Shown: positions 11,251 through 23,285, counted from the stretch's first letter. The stretch is DNA of 64,000 nt from Primulina eburnea (GCF_022965805.1 NC_133101.1:23274868-23338867), one strand, 5' to 3'. The notes: generated by a model not told the origin, from the letters alone. Translations and numbers: made by a program.

Positions 11251-13533
11251 TGTAAAGGCCCGTATTTCGTATTCATAATTTTGCGGAATTATTAAATTTT
11301 TTCTAAATAAATAAATAACTTGCCCAATTTATAAAATAAACATGTAAATAACATAACTTTAAAATAACAGCGGAAGTCAACATAGTATTTCAAACAGTAG
11401 TTTAAAAATAATCCAACATGTTAAAATCGATTTTGAATGATAAAAGGTGCATAAATTAAATCACGAGGTCCTCGGGTTTACTACTGCTGTCCCAAGATCG
11501 CTCACTGGTCCACGCCCTCCATCTCGACCTCATCAGTACCTACAACAATCAAGTCTAGTGAGTCTAAAGACTCAACAAGTATATATCGTGAATAACAAGT
11601 AAATATATCGTAAAATCGCATGCAACGTAAAAATAGCGTGTCGTAAAGCGTACGATGAAAATCGTATCATGAATAATTATAACTACGTGCATATCTGAAA
11701 ATCATATGTAAAAGCTTTGCTCAATAGAGCTCTGTCATAACATATCATAAAATTTTTCTGGTAGAGATAATGTTTCTAAGCAAGTGGCCCATAACATAGC
11801 GTAAGCGCCTGATCAGACTAAACCACACTATACTGGGCGGTAGAGATCAATCACAACCCTTGGACTGGATGTCCGTACCCATACATAATCATAAACCGGT
11901 CGTAAGTCAACGGGCGGAGAGGTCCTCGGTTGCGCCTACCGACTTCCAAACCCATAAACGTAAGGTGGCCACAAGACATATAACATATATCTCAATAATA
12001 AACATTTTATATTTTTATGCACGTAATATAATTATAACCTTATTTTTACCGGATGAGTTGAATCGTTCTCAGGCTTGCTGCGACTTACTTCTAATATGTG
12101 ACACATGCAATAAATCTTAAATTGACAAAAATTTAACAAAAGAACCAAAAACGAGACGATTCAGACCAACAACTTGATTTTTAACCATGGCTTCGTACCA
12201 ACCCGAACCAACATTAAACCGACGTTTAACGATGATTAAAAATACCCCAAACATACTGAAAAATATGCATAATAATTGTAAAACACGAAAATAGGTGAAA
12301 GGAATCCAAAAACATAAAACACTCTTTCGAGAGTCATTTTGGCACATTTCACCGTAAATTCTCGTACGACCTCTAAACTCAACCAAATCACGAACGGCCA
12401 AAACCATGACTTTCCTAACTCATTACGCTACTGTCCAGTCCAAGGCCATAGGCTAAAAGCCAACCAAGAACTCAAACCACCTCCAAAACCGAAGCTCAAG
12501 TTGCTGTCAAAAAAACCAGAAATAGCAGCTTGTGTGTTTGTAGTGAAAATCCTGAAATAAGTGACCATGGGCTTGAACCACCGCCCAAGGACTCTTACCA
12601 ACATCCTAAGGCATGGCTTGGACCATGGCTAAGGGCTAAAAGCCAACCACAACCCAAGCAAACACCTAGGACAACAGAAAGTATCAACCGAGAGCACCAA
12701 ATATATGCAGTGGTATGTATTGAGTTGTTTTACTGTCGTGGGTCGTTCCAGTGGCCATTTCATCGACCATGGCTCGATATAGACATGATGGAGTGTTGTA
12801 TGAACCGTGGTTATGGGCTACAAGCCAACCATAATTCATCCAACCACCCAACAACCGAAACTCACTCATCCAAAAATTATAATTTTGAAACTGTAGGACG
12901 TATGCTATGTTGCTGTAAAAATCTGCTGGGTCGTGAACCAAACTTGTAAAGACTGATTTGGTCACATCCTAGACATGTTAAGGGAGGGTTCTAACCATGG
13001 CTACAGCCCCTAGGACAGACAAGATTCGAAAACCTACCTTAAACACCCAATGACAAAAACCGTAACTCCATTTCTGCACTTAAGGGGAATGTTGCTGTCG
13101 TTCCCTTGTTTCTGAGTGTATGGAAATAATCCAATGGACAAGCAACCGCCTAACACACTCTAAATGATGTCTGGATGCAGCTTTGATTGCCTGGGATCGA
13201 ACAACCTTCTGAAACCACAAGAAACAACTCAAACGAAACATAAGCCAAGGCGAGAACCTGTGCAGATTTGTTTTTTTTTTCCGAAAATGTTGCTGATATA
13301 TTTCGTTTTTCTCATAAACCTTGATCAGATATTGATTTAAAATATCTATTATGACTTGATTGAGGAGCAAATAACTAATATATACATGCCTAGAATTTGT
13401 TTTGGCAAAAACAAATCAATACGACGAATACAACGCGACGGAGTAGGAGTTGGATCTTCTTTTCTTTCCTACTTTTCTGCTGATGTTCTGTCACGAATCT
13501 AAGCTGCTGTTGCTGATATATTTCGAAGGTAAT
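11251..13533 (-). mobile_element. Gypsy-type LTR fragment I (minus strand)
   Basis: The minus-strand end is GGGCCTTTACA at 11251. It contains the GAGTCTTTAGACTC inverted repeat at 11560-11573, as in LTRs A, D and H. No PBS follows its end, so it is a 3' or solo LTR. By comparison with LTR A its first 600-700 bases are missing where element B begins. Open frames within it are chance. Confidence 0.7.
12441..13010. repeat. Dispersed 'GGGCTAAAAGCCAACCA' motif in LTR I
   Basis: A drifting phrase of the form CCATGGCTAAGGGCTAAAA followed by GCCAACCA recurs at about 12441-12470, 12621-12650, 12801-12836 and partly at 12991-13010. Spacing is close to 180 bases, suggesting an eroded tandem duplication inside the LTR. 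Confidence 0.5.
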
Positions 13534-13703
13534 TGTAATGCCCAAGAATTTAATTACCGTAATCTGCAATGATTTGGGTATGATTACCGTAATTTTGAAT
13601 TAATCTGGAAATGATTTATTAATTAATTACGGTAAATATAGACGGAATGGAGTGGCCGGAAAGACGGAATAATACACGAAATATGTGCGAGGGAGACACG
13701 AGT

Positions 13704-13985
13704 CGCGCACATGCGCAACGAGATGCGCGAGGCATGCGCGCATAGGACAGAAGCTTCCGCGCACATGCGCGGCGGGTAGGCGCGCACATGCGCGGCATGT
13801 CCAGTAGCATGAATGCCGAGACTGTAAGTCTCGCGCATATGCGCGAGGTAGTGCACGCATATGCACGAGCACTCCAGTAGGTCTCGCGCATATGCGCGAC
13901 TTGTGTTCACGCATATGCGCGAGCAGTTGGGTGAGCGGATAAGGCTCTCGGCGCATATGCGCGGAGTTGTGCGCGCATATGCGCC
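13704..13985. repeat. CGCATATGCG / CGCACATGCG palindrome array
   Basis: About ten palindromic units, CGCACATGCG type at the left and CGCATATGCG type at the right, end about 45 bases before a TATA-like stretch. Open frames across it are translations of the repeat. Confidence 0.9.
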
Positions 13986-14030
13986 AACCATGCAGAACGT
14001 AAGGATGCCACTTGTTTTATTGTGGGCGAG

Positions 14031-14054
14031 GTGTATATATATTTTTATACATAC
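14031..14054 (+). promoter_or_regulatory. TATA-like element of 5' LTR B
   Basis: GTGTATATATATTTTTATAC lies downstream of the palindrome array; the position is shared by all four family members. Probable LTR promoter, inferred. Confidence 0.45.
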
Positions 14055-15127
14055 AAACGTATTCAGAGGCAAAAAATCAAGAATCTGGGAGGAAAGCTTC
14101 AAGTTTCTTTCGATTTAAGAATTGTGATTTTACGAGCGATCCGTCCGTCAGAATTTAAATCCGACTTCAGTACCGAGTTCCTATCAACGTAGACTACAAC
14201 TGGACGTAAGTTTTGCTACGTTTAGACATGTTTTGAATTTATGATATTGTCTAAATTGAATAAGAGTTAGATATGATGTTCTTGACATAGTAGACATCGT
14301 ATATCTGAAGTCAGATTGAAGAACGGACTGTGTATGGACTTGTTATGAAATTTCAGAGTTTATTCGATTGTAATATACTGAATTGATATCAGAATCATGG
14401 TATTATTGATTTTGTGATACTGAGATTGATATCTGATTTGTATTGCATCACTGGATATATTGATATTAACCAGATTAGGATCAGATGAGTTGTTGACTTG
14501 TTGTATCAAGATTGTATTGCCGGGATTGCGGGATTGTACAGAATTGATATAGAATTTGGTATTGATATTGATATTGATTATGAGTTTCTGTATTATATCT
14601 GTGATGTTGGGATTGACGGGGTTACTGAGATTGTATTATTATACCGTCGAAACATCAGTGAATTGATATTGATCAGACTCAGTATGGATTGTGATTATAT
14701 CGTGATATTGTCGATATGAATTGGATTGTGTCTTGATTCGATATTAATCAGAACAGGCTTTGAACTGAGCTGTAGATTGACACAGTCTATTCGATATTGT
14801 GAATTCAGATTGACATGGACAGACGTGTAATGGAGTTTTCGTCTTCGTCAGATCATGAAGACGAAGGTATAAGTCAATGTGTTATTGGGAGATGGACTTA
14901 AGTCGGTTTATACTTGGGTTTCCCTAAATCACATACTTTACTTTATTGCATTGATACTTGCATTGATTGATTGATATACTTGTTTTCTTGAGTTATAGAT
15001 TACAGGTATTAGAAGAGTAATCTTATGACAGAAGTGCCGTTAGTGGTGGGATAGCCACGGGCACATTGCACGATGTCATAAGATGGTGTATTGGTGGTTG
15101 TGCCAAAGACTGTCACTGGATGATTGA

Positions 15128-15534
15128 TTATCGATGTGGGTAGACTGATAGCTTCTTCTATTACTGTTGGTTGATATTATATCGATGTGGATAGATGTAT
15201 AGCTTCTTCTATTACTGTTGATTGATATTATATCGATGTGGATAGATTCATCGTTCCTTCTATTACTGTTAATCGATGGTATATCGATGTGGATAGAATC
15301 GGACTTTGTTCTATTACTGGTAATCGATATCATATCAATGTGAATAGAATCAGGGCTTGCTCTATTACTGGTAATCGATAATATATCAATGTGAATAGAA
15401 TCAGGGCTTCGTCTATTACTGTAAATCGATACTGTATCGGTGTGGATAGAACTGGAGTCTTTTCTATTACTGTTAATCGATACTATATCGGCGTGGATAG
15501 AACTGGAGTCTTTTCTATCTCTGTTAGTCGATAT
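15128..15534 (+). repeat. Tandem array, eight units of about 51 bases
   Basis: Each unit contains a TATCGATGTGGATAGA-like word followed by TTCTATTACTGTTAATCGAT. Units at the right drift to TATCGGTGTGGATAGAACTG. The same array occurs at 21424-21830 and 24193-24599. The serine/isoleucine-rich frames on the minus strand are translations of this array. Confidence 0.9.
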
Positions 15535-16065
15535 ATGCAGACCGACGTCTGGAATCGGGATCCCTAGACTAGGATTGAGTCTAGTCTGAATTATGTAGCT
15601 ACGAGTATAGTTGACAGTGGGTCATTGATTATGTTTCAGATTCGTTACATATTGTTGATACCTAATTACATGCTTATATTTGTTTATATGATTGCATGTT
15701 TCATTGATTTATACTGGGAGTTATTCTCACCGGTTTATCCGGCTGTTGTCTTGTCTGTATGTGTACTTGACAACAGGTGGGACAGGTTCAGGGTCGAGGA
15801 GATGAGGAGAGATCGAGTTAGAGTGGAGACTTCGGACTTAGATCTGAGATAGGGTTTTAATACGTGATATTAGATGTTCAACTCTAGTTTGAATAAATGT
15901 TTTGTAATACAGGATTTGTATTTTATATACTGAGATGTATATATGTTTTATTTCACTACGTTCCACAATTTAAAAAGAAAAAATTTTTAGACCCTGTTTT
16001 ATAATTGATTAATTAGTCCCAATGATGATTAAGAATTTGATTAGCGTCCGGGTCCCCACAACAGG

Positions 16066-16077
16066 TGGTATCAGAGC
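16066..16077 (+). other. Primer binding site of element B
   Basis: TGGTATCAGAGC, initiator Met-tRNA type, lies five bases after the LTR end at 16060. Confidence 0.85.
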
Positions 16078-16514
16078 TGTAGGTCCTTGAGTTGTAGGTT
16101 CCTTAGCACTGAGATAAATGTTAGTGAGCGGGGTAGATTGAGTTTTCTTTCCCTGCATGTGATTGCTAGCATGTGATTTCATATACTGATGATTTATATG
16201 TATGCTAGCATGATATTATGCTTTATTGCCTGTATTTATATGGCATAGAAATGCTTATAATGTTGAAATAACATTGTATCTGCTAAGATTTCAGTATGTT
16301 GTTACTGTGTATTAAGCTTCATGTTACCTGGATATCGGAGATGATTTGGTAATATGTATTATATAAAACTGGATCAGAACCAATACTTGATCAGAGGTAA
16401 GCTGATCAGGATTGGGATTGAGACGGATTTGTCTCCTGTTATTACTAACACCTGTGATTATCAGATATTCCTCCTAGATGAATTCCAGAACGGGGTAGTA
16501 CATCGTATGATCAG

Positions 16515-17425
16515 ATGGATGTGTCTGAAACTCTGATAGAAACACAGATGATAAGATTTCAGTCATTTCAACCACCGATTTTGAGGGGTGTTGAGACACC
16601 AGCTGATTGTGAGACTTGGCTGGAGGAGATCGAAATGCTGTTTGAATTTCTAGGATTCACAGACGAGTGCAGAATTAAACTGGTTGGGAATCAACTACGG
16701 GAAGTCGCTAGGAGTTGGTGGTTGGTAAACCGGGAAGCCATAGTACAGCGTGGTTTCACCATTACGTGGAAACTTTTCAAGGTTGAATTTTATCAAAGGT
16801 TGTACCCTTATCATATCGAGAGGATAAAAGAGCAGAATTTGCAAATTTGAGGCAGGGTCCATTGAAGATCGATGAATATTTGGCCCATTTCTTTACCTTG
16901 TTAAAGTTCGGTCCGCAAGTGGCTAGAAATGATACAGCTGTAGCTGATCAATTTATCAAGGGCTTGAATCTGGAAATACGCACCTTGGTGACTGTAAAAC
17001 AACCGAGTAATTTTGCTGATACTCTGAATCGAGCCAGAAGAGCAGAAACCGTTCTAATGAGACAAAAAGAAGCTTCATATGTTCTTCCAACACCGATACC
17101 ACAACAACTGCCTTCCAGAATCGAGATGGGCAGCGGTAGTGGAGGAAAGAAAGAGATGTTGAAAGTTCAAAAGAAGCAATTCAAGAAATTTGGGAGCGGT
17201 TCATCTAGCTCCAGTGGCTCTAGTCCGAATTATACTGGAGTTTATTGCAGGAATTGCGGTGGAAGACATTCCCCGGAGCTATGCCACGGAGTGACTGGTC
17301 GGTGCAACTTCTGTAAACAGCAAGGACATTTTGCTAGAGTGTGTCCACAGAAAAGCTTCCGGAGATCTTATGGAGCAGAACCATCTGGTTGTAAAAACCA
17401 GGAGATAGACCCAGGACAGACTTGA
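16515..17425 (+). pseudogene. gag of element B, frameshifted
   Basis: The first part (16515-16850, 111 codons) has the retrotransposon-gag core with CETWLEEIEMLFEFLGF and ARSWW. A single-base shift near 16830-16850 moves the reading to a second frame (16847-17425), which continues with LRQGPLKIDEYLAHF. The C-terminal third has a Ser/Gly linker and two zinc knuckles: a shortened one (CRNCGGRHSPELC) and a standard CCHC (CNFCKQQGHFARVC, 17303-17344). Capsid plus nucleocapsid functions are implied. There is no protease or RT after it. Apart from the one shift the frame is open, so the element may have died recently or been mobilised in trans. Confidence 0.85.
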
Positions 17426-19819
17426 TGAGATTGTAACAGGTAACTGTTCTTTTATGAATATGTTGAATATGTATTGTGAAGTATTCATACATTCTATACA
17501 TGATTTTGTATGAATAACATTGATATATGTGGTACCTGTTGGGTCTGTGTATACTGTAGTATTGAGTTTTGTTTTAATCTTTTGGAGGAAAAGATTGTTA
17601 TCAGTGAATTCTGTAAATATCATATACTGCAGTAAAATGAGAATGAGATGGAATTAGATTATGTTGTACTTGTGTTGTTTGATTTTAACCATATTATTGA
17701 TATATAATAACAAGTACAGAGTGAGTATAGATTCTTGCCAGGAGATGGTAAGATTTTGACCTGAAATGGCCAAAGAATAAATAATGTACGGTAAGAATTC
17801 TCGATTTTGAATTTCTTGATATCCGTACTATATTACTTGATGATTATAGAAAGGAATGGAGTAATTCCTTATATATTCAGTTGATTACTGAAATTGAGCA
17901 TATCAGGAGCTGATTTGTCGATAGCAGGAGATTTGCTATAATCTTGCAGATTTAGATTTTAGATTTGCTTTGTATCAGGGAGATGGATTACAGCCTTGAT
18001 TTTATATCAGGTACTAGTGTTATTTTAGAATTATGTATAAAATAATACTGAATGAATTAAAAGAATTGAGATATCAGTTTGATGATTTATGGCTTGAGAG
18101 TTAGAGTTATACCTGAATATGTATTTCTCTATGAGATATCTCAGTTCTATTATGGGTTGATAAATCCTGTATTCAGAGGTATTCTGATGATTTTATACCG
18201 GGTAACTATGATGCGTTGATATACTCGTGATATAAGATTGATTGAATTGAATATCTTGTACAATCTGAGAGTTCAGATTATTGTATACAAAATGGTTTGG
18301 ATATAAAGATAGTTGAGGACAGTGATTACTGACTGAAACAACAGCAATATCAGATAGCTATATTTGCTGGAGTTTGGTAGATTATTATATCCGATTATTG
18401 TTTTGAAATTGCTTGCGAATTGTTATTGTTCTAAAACAGTATTGAGACAGATTATATTGTTTGGGGGACATTACATTCGAAGAAGATATAGCAGTTGATC
18501 TAAACGACTTGAAAATGTGATCAGTTAGTCAGCTTTATCAGATATTAATTTATACTCGAATCGGAGCCGATATGGATATTATTCGGAATCCGTATATGAT
18601 ACCGATTGTGATATATTATTGTGATTATATACAGTGCCACCGAATCTGAGCGTCGATCAGAACATCAGGTAGGTATTACTGTTATATATATATCTTGTTT
18701 GTGCCGAATATTCCGAATCTGGAATGACAGACAGGATCAGAAGTGCACCGTGATCGATTCAGTATTCTTTTCGGTGACAGAACAGGTATGAAAGTTGAAA
18801 GTATGGTTGGATATAAACAAATGCGATCAGTGGTGGCAGAATATGTATTGAAATATGTGAATTGTCAACTGTTGAAGACAGAAAGATAGAAACAAGTAGA
18901 TTGATTATCTTGATTGACGATTCTTAAATAGAAATGGGAGTACATTTCTAAGAATTGTGTGATAACACTACTGAATTCTTGTTTTTATTGTATTATGATG
19001 TGATTCTGAGTGACAGATTGTTTGAATCTATTGTACGATGGTGTACAGGATGACGTACAGATATGATCAGACGACTGAAATTGTGCTAGAAAAGAGGTCA
19101 GATTGTATTAAATGCCAAAATTGAATATATCATACCAGGAGTTTGGTTGCTTTTATACTTTTGGCAGTATATACAATTAACTCTTTTCTTTATTGTGCAT
19201 AATTGAAGGATCATCGGAGCGAACTATCCTGATACTGGAGGATATTCAGTAGTTGTAGTGCGTGATTTTAGCACTAGTTGAAATAACTGAGTGTTATTTA
19301 TGAATTTTCATACGACGATAGCTATCAAATGCGTATTGAGATAGCATTCTTAGAGATTTTGGTACAGTGAGAACTGTTAATTTCCGTTGTATGAAGAATT
19401 TATGAGATTTTATTTGATAGAATCAGGAGTATGATTCAGAAGAAAAATGAAAACAGCTCGTAAATTTACTTTGACATAGGCCAATGTCGGATGATGACGA
19501 TTGGTAATTGGAGCTGGAAATTTAAAATATCCTTGATTAGGATTGATAAATGATGATACTGATTGTTATAGAACTATTGATTGGCATATACGGATGTTGT
19601 ATAGCCAATATTCTACGATTGATTCTGTCACGAATCATTTCAAGTAATATTATGACATTATACTTCTTGAATGAGTGTTTTCCGTTTGGAGTCAAGATCC
19701 GGGAAAGGAAAATACCTCAGAATGATGTTAAGGAAATGAGTTTGGATGTTAAACTCTGTTATACATTTCTTCTGATAGATCGGAATTAATTTAGTGAGAG
19801 TTCGAGGACGAACTCAGAT
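17426..19819 (+). other. Non-coding internal region of element B
   Basis: About 2.4 kb of stop-rich AT-rich sequence between gag and the polypurine tract, where pol would be expected. I found no RT, RNase H or integrase motifs in any frame. A TTCGAGGACGAAC phrase near 19801 matches the pre-PPT phrase of pol-bearing gypsy elements (55955, 25715 region), so the 3' end is conserved while the pol is absent. Confidence 0.7.
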
Positions 19820-19835
19820 CTAAGAGGGGGAGAAA
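19820..19835 (+). other. Polypurine tract of element B
   Basis: AAGAGGGGGAGAAA directly precedes the 3' LTR at 19836 and would prime plus-strand synthesis. Confidence 0.8.
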
Positions 19836-20005
19836 TGTAATGCCCAAGAATTTAATTACCGTAATCTGCAATGATTTGTGTATGATTACCGTAATTTGGA
19901 ATTAATCTGGAAATGATTTATTAATTAATTACGGTAAATATAGACGGAATGGAGTGGCCGGAAAGACGGAATAATACACGAAATATGTGCGAGGGAGACA
20001 CGAGT

Positions 20006-20287
20006 CGCGCACATGCGCAACGAGATGCGCGAGGCATGCGTGCATAGGACAGAAGCTTCCGCGCACATGCGCGGCGGGTAGGCGCGCACCTGCGCGGCAT
20101 GTCCAGTAGCATGAATGCCGAGACTGTAAGTCTCGCGCATATGCGCGAGGTAGTGCGCGCATATGCGCGAGCACTCCAGTAGGTCTCGCGCATATGCGCG
20201 ACTTGTGTTAGCGCATATGCGCGAGCAGTTGGGTGAGCGGATAAGGCTCTCGGCGCATATGCGCGGAGTTGTGCGCGCATATGCGCC
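20006..20287. repeat. CGCATATGCG palindrome array in 3' LTR B
   Basis: Counterpart of 13704-13985 with a few point differences, for example one CGCACCTGCG unit. Confidence 0.9.
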
Positions 20288-20332
20288 AACCATGCAGAAC
20301 GTAAGGATGCCACTTGTTTTATTGTGGGCGAG

Positions 20333-20356
20333 GTGTATATATATTTATATACATAC
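20333..20356 (+). promoter_or_regulatory. TATA-like element of 3' LTR B
   Basis: GTATATATATTTATATAC at the same relative position as in the 5' LTR. Confidence 0.4.
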
Positions 20357-21423
20357 AAACGTATTCAGAGGCAAAAAATCGAGAATTTGGGAGGAAAGCT
20401 TCAAGTTTCTTTCGATTTAAGAATTGTGATTTTACGAGCGATCCGTCCGTCAGAATTTAAATCCGACTTCAGTACCGAGTTCCTATCAACGTAGACTACA
20501 ACTGGACGTAAGTTTTGCTACGTTTAGACATGTTTTGAATTTATGATATTGTCTAAATTGAATAAGAGTTAGATATGATGTTCTTGACATAGTAGACATC
20601 GTATATCTGAAGTCAGATTGAAGAACGGACTGTGTATGGACTTGTTATGAATTTTCAGAGTTTATTCGATTGTAATATACTGAATTGATATCAGAATCAT
20701 GGTATTATTGATTTTGTGATACTGAGATTGATATCTGATTTGTATTGCATCACTGGATATATTGATATTAACCAGATTGGGATCAGATGAGTTGTTGACT
20801 TGTTGTATCAAGATTGTATTGCCGGGATTGCGGGATTGTATAGAATTGATATAGAATTTGGTATTGATATTGATTATGAGTTTCTGTATTATATCTGTGA
20901 TGTTGGGATTGACCGGGTTACTGAGATTGTATTATTATACCGTCGAAACATCAGTGAATTGATATTGATCAGACTCAGTATGGATTGTGATTATATCGTG
21001 ATATTGTCGATATGAATTGGATTGTGTCTTGATTAGATATTAATCAGAACAGGCTTTGAACTGAGCTGTAGATTGACACAGTCTATTCGATATTGTGAAT
21101 TCAGATTGACATGGACAGACGTGTAATGGAGTTTTCGTCTTCGTCAGATCATGAAGACAAATGTATAAGTCAATGTGGTATTGGGAGATGGACTTAAGTC
21201 GGTTTAGACTTGGGTTTCCCTAAATCACATACTTTACTTTATTGCATTGATACTTGCATTGATTGATTGATATACTTGTTTTCTTGAGTTATAGATTACA
21301 GGTATTAGAAGAGTAATCTTATGACAGAAGTGCCGTTAGTGGTGGGATAGCCACGGGCACATTGCACGATGTCATAAGATGGTGTATTGGCGGTTGTGCC
21401 AAAGACTGTCACTGGATGTTTGG

Positions 21424-21830
21424 TTATCGATGTGGATAGATTGATAGCTTCTTCTATTACTGTTGGTTGATATTATATCGATGTGGATAGATGTATAGCT
21501 TATTCTATTACTGTTGATTGATATTATATCGATGTGGATAGATTCATCGTTCCTTCTATTACTGTTAATCGATGGTATATCGATGTGGATAGAATCGGAC
21601 TTTGTTCTATTACTGGTAATCGATATCATATCAATATGAATAGAATCAGGGCTTGCTTTATTACTGGTAATCGATAATATATCAATGTGAATAGAATCAG
21701 GGCTTCGTCTATTACTGTTAATCGATACTGTATCGGTGTGGATAGAACTGGAGTCTTTTCTATTACTGTTAATCGATACTATATCGGCGTGGATAGAACT
21801 GGAGTCTTTTCTATCACTGTTAGTCGATAT
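21424..21830 (+). repeat. Tandem array, eight units of about 51 bases (3' LTR B)
   Basis: Counterpart of 15128-15534, in the same order of unit variants, with isolated substitutions. Confidence 0.9.
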
Positions 21831-22356
21831 ATGCAGACCGACGTCTGGAATCGGGATCCCTAGACTAGGATTGAGTCTAGTCTGAATTATGTAGCTACGA
21901 GTATAGTTGACAGTGGGTCATTGATTATGTTTCATATTCGTTACATATTGTTGATACCTAATTACATGCTTATATTTGTTTATATGATTGCATGTTTCAT
22001 TGATTTATACTGGGAGTTATTCTCACCGGTTTATCCGGCTGTTGTCTTGTCTGTATGTGTACTTGACAACAGGTGAGACAGGTTCAGGGTCGAGGAGATG
22101 AGGAGAGATCGAGTTAGAGTGGAGACTTCGGACTTGGATCTGAGATAGGGTTTGAATACGTGATATTAAATGTTCAACTCTAGTTTGAATAAATGTTTTG
22201 TAATACAGGATTTGTATTTTATATACTGAGATGTATATATGTTTTATTTCACTACGTTCCGCAATTTAAAAAGAAAAAAATTTTAGACCCTGTTTTATAA
22301 TTGATTAATTAGTCCCAATGATGATTAAGAACTTGATTAGCGTCCGGATCCCCACA

Positions 22357-22855
22357 ATGGCGTGTGTTTGCTAGACAATAGAGATAAGTATTATAGGAGG
22401 TCATAAAGGAGTCTTAATATCCATTAAGTTGGGGGTTACAAGTCATGAATTTGAATTGTTTCTTCCACCTTGCTCACGATTTCAGTAGCCTTTTTCTGAT
22501 ATTTTTCAAATGTGAAAACGTGGGTTTGCTGGACAATAAAGGTGAGTGATAAAGGTGTAATAATATACATTAAGGTAGGAGGTTACAATTGAAGGAGTTG
22601 AATAGCATTTGAATTGTTTCTCCTTCTCCTAACTGCCTTTGGTTTATTCTCCTCTTTGCTGTAGCTTCCCGTTAGTTTGCTTGGTTAATTAGTTGAGGAA
22701 AAGTTATGTGAATTATAGTATTTGAATGTACTAATACCTAGTGAATTAAAGGTGGAGAATTATATTTTCTTTAAAGACTAATGAGGTGATTTGAATGAAA
22801 TTTGCTACACTTAAGAAATGTTTTGACCGAAATTGTTACTCATTTACATGGTATA
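22357..22855 (-). mobile_element. Probable continuation of the 3' LTR of element G
   Basis: This 499-base stretch lies between LTR B and the solo LTR whose target duplication links it to 25127 onward, so it was contiguous with the G LTR before that insertion. It contains an imperfect tandem duplication. Assignment is by position, not by direct LTR comparison. Confidence 0.45.
22361..22640. repeat. Imperfect tandem duplication of about 150 bases
   Basis: Two units both run from a GTGTTTGCTAGACAATA / GGGTTTGCTGGACAATA word to a TTTGAATTGTTTCTtCC word (about 22361-22475 and 22509-22625), with intervening matches such as TTAATATCCATTAAG versus TAATATACATTAAG. Confidence 0.6.
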
Positions 22856-22982
22856 TGTAATGCCCGAGATTTAATCACTGTAATCAGACGTTGATTAATT
22901 GACAGAATTGAGGTTATAGGAACACAAATGAAGAAGTCGGGCGTCGATGCATTTTAAACCAAGATATTAAGACAGAACTATT

Positions 22983-23212
22983 GGCGCCCGAGCAGTAGAA
23001 AGCGACCGCCCGAGCGCCAAGACACCATAAATGGGGAAAGTGGACAGAAAGTCTGGCGCCCGAGCGCCAGTATCCCATAAGGGGAAGATTGGGACAGAAC
23101 ATGTGGCGCCCGAGCGGTAAAGAATTACCGCCCGAGCGCCAATGGATAATAAGCTTGGTCTCGGACAGAAAACTTCGCGCCCGAGCGGTATTTTCTTACC
23201 GCCCGAGCGCGA
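22983..23212. repeat. GCGCCCGAGCGGTA / TACCGCCCGAGCGC inverted-pair array
   Basis: Four paired blocks at about 22983-23018, 23054-23068, 23105-23140 and 23176-23212. In the best pairs GCGCCCGAGCGGTA faces TACCGCCCGAGCGC across a six-base spacer. The arms are inverted overall but keep the CCGAG core in direct orientation. It occupies the same LTR position as the CGCATATGCG array of element B. Confidence 0.85.
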
Positions 23213-23260
23213 GGCATGCATCACGAAAATACGCCACTTGCCTTGCATGCAATGCATTTA

Positions 23261-23285
23261 TGTATATATATATATACGTATATAC
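23261..23285 (+). promoter_or_regulatory. TATA-like element of the solo LTR
   Basis: GTATATATATATATACGTAT lies just after the GC-rich palindromic cassette, as in the B LTRs. Confidence 0.4.

Larger units (their letters stand above)
13534..16060 (+). mobile_element. 5' LTR of element B
   Basis: Starts TGTAATGCCCAAGAATTTAA and ends GGTCCCCACA. In order it holds the CGCATATGCG palindrome array (13704-13985), a TATA-like stretch (14031-14054), an eight-unit tandem array (15128-15534) and a conserved tail. The few visible differences from the 3' LTR suggest a fairly recent insertion. Confidence 0.9.
13534..22356 (+). mobile_element. Non-autonomous gypsy-type element B (gag only)
   Basis: Two nearly identical LTRs (13534-16060, 2527 bases; 19836-22356, 2521 bases) flank a 3.8-kb internal region with a PBS, a broken gag and a polypurine tract but no recognisable pol. 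The organisation corresponds to what is called TR-GAG. The flanks (GTAAT left, ATGGC right) do not form a target duplication. The left flank is mid-LTR I while the right flank looks like a different LTR, so the locus may be a recombinant or the flanks may be rearranged. Confidence 0.85.
19836..22356 (+). mobile_element. 3' LTR of element B
   Basis: Starts TGTAATGCCCAAGAATTTAA and ends GGATCCCCACA. It has the same internal modules as the 5' LTR: palindrome array 20006-20287, TATA-like stretch 20333-20356 and tandem array 21424-21830. Only scattered substitutions and small indels distinguish it by eye. Confidence 0.9.

Noticed and set aside
12117..12965. Several 70-140 codon frames on both strands in LTR I
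   Set aside because: They sit in LTR sequence with a dispersed repeat; no recognisable protein.
13288..13525. 18-base word TGTTGCTGATATATTTCG repeated at 13288 and 13508
   Set aside because: Looks like a small duplication inside LTR I; no further structure found.
15076..15333. Ser/Ile/Asn-rich open frame on the minus strand (also at 21372-21629 and 24141-24398)
   Set aside because: Translation of the 51-base tandem array; no family resemblance.
16064..16077. GGTATCAGAGC words as parts of tRNA genes
   Set aside because: No cloverleaf around them; each lies directly after an LTR end and is a primer binding site.
13529..22361. Target duplication for element B
   Set aside because: Flanking five-mers GTAAT and ATGGC do not match, nor do shifted versions.
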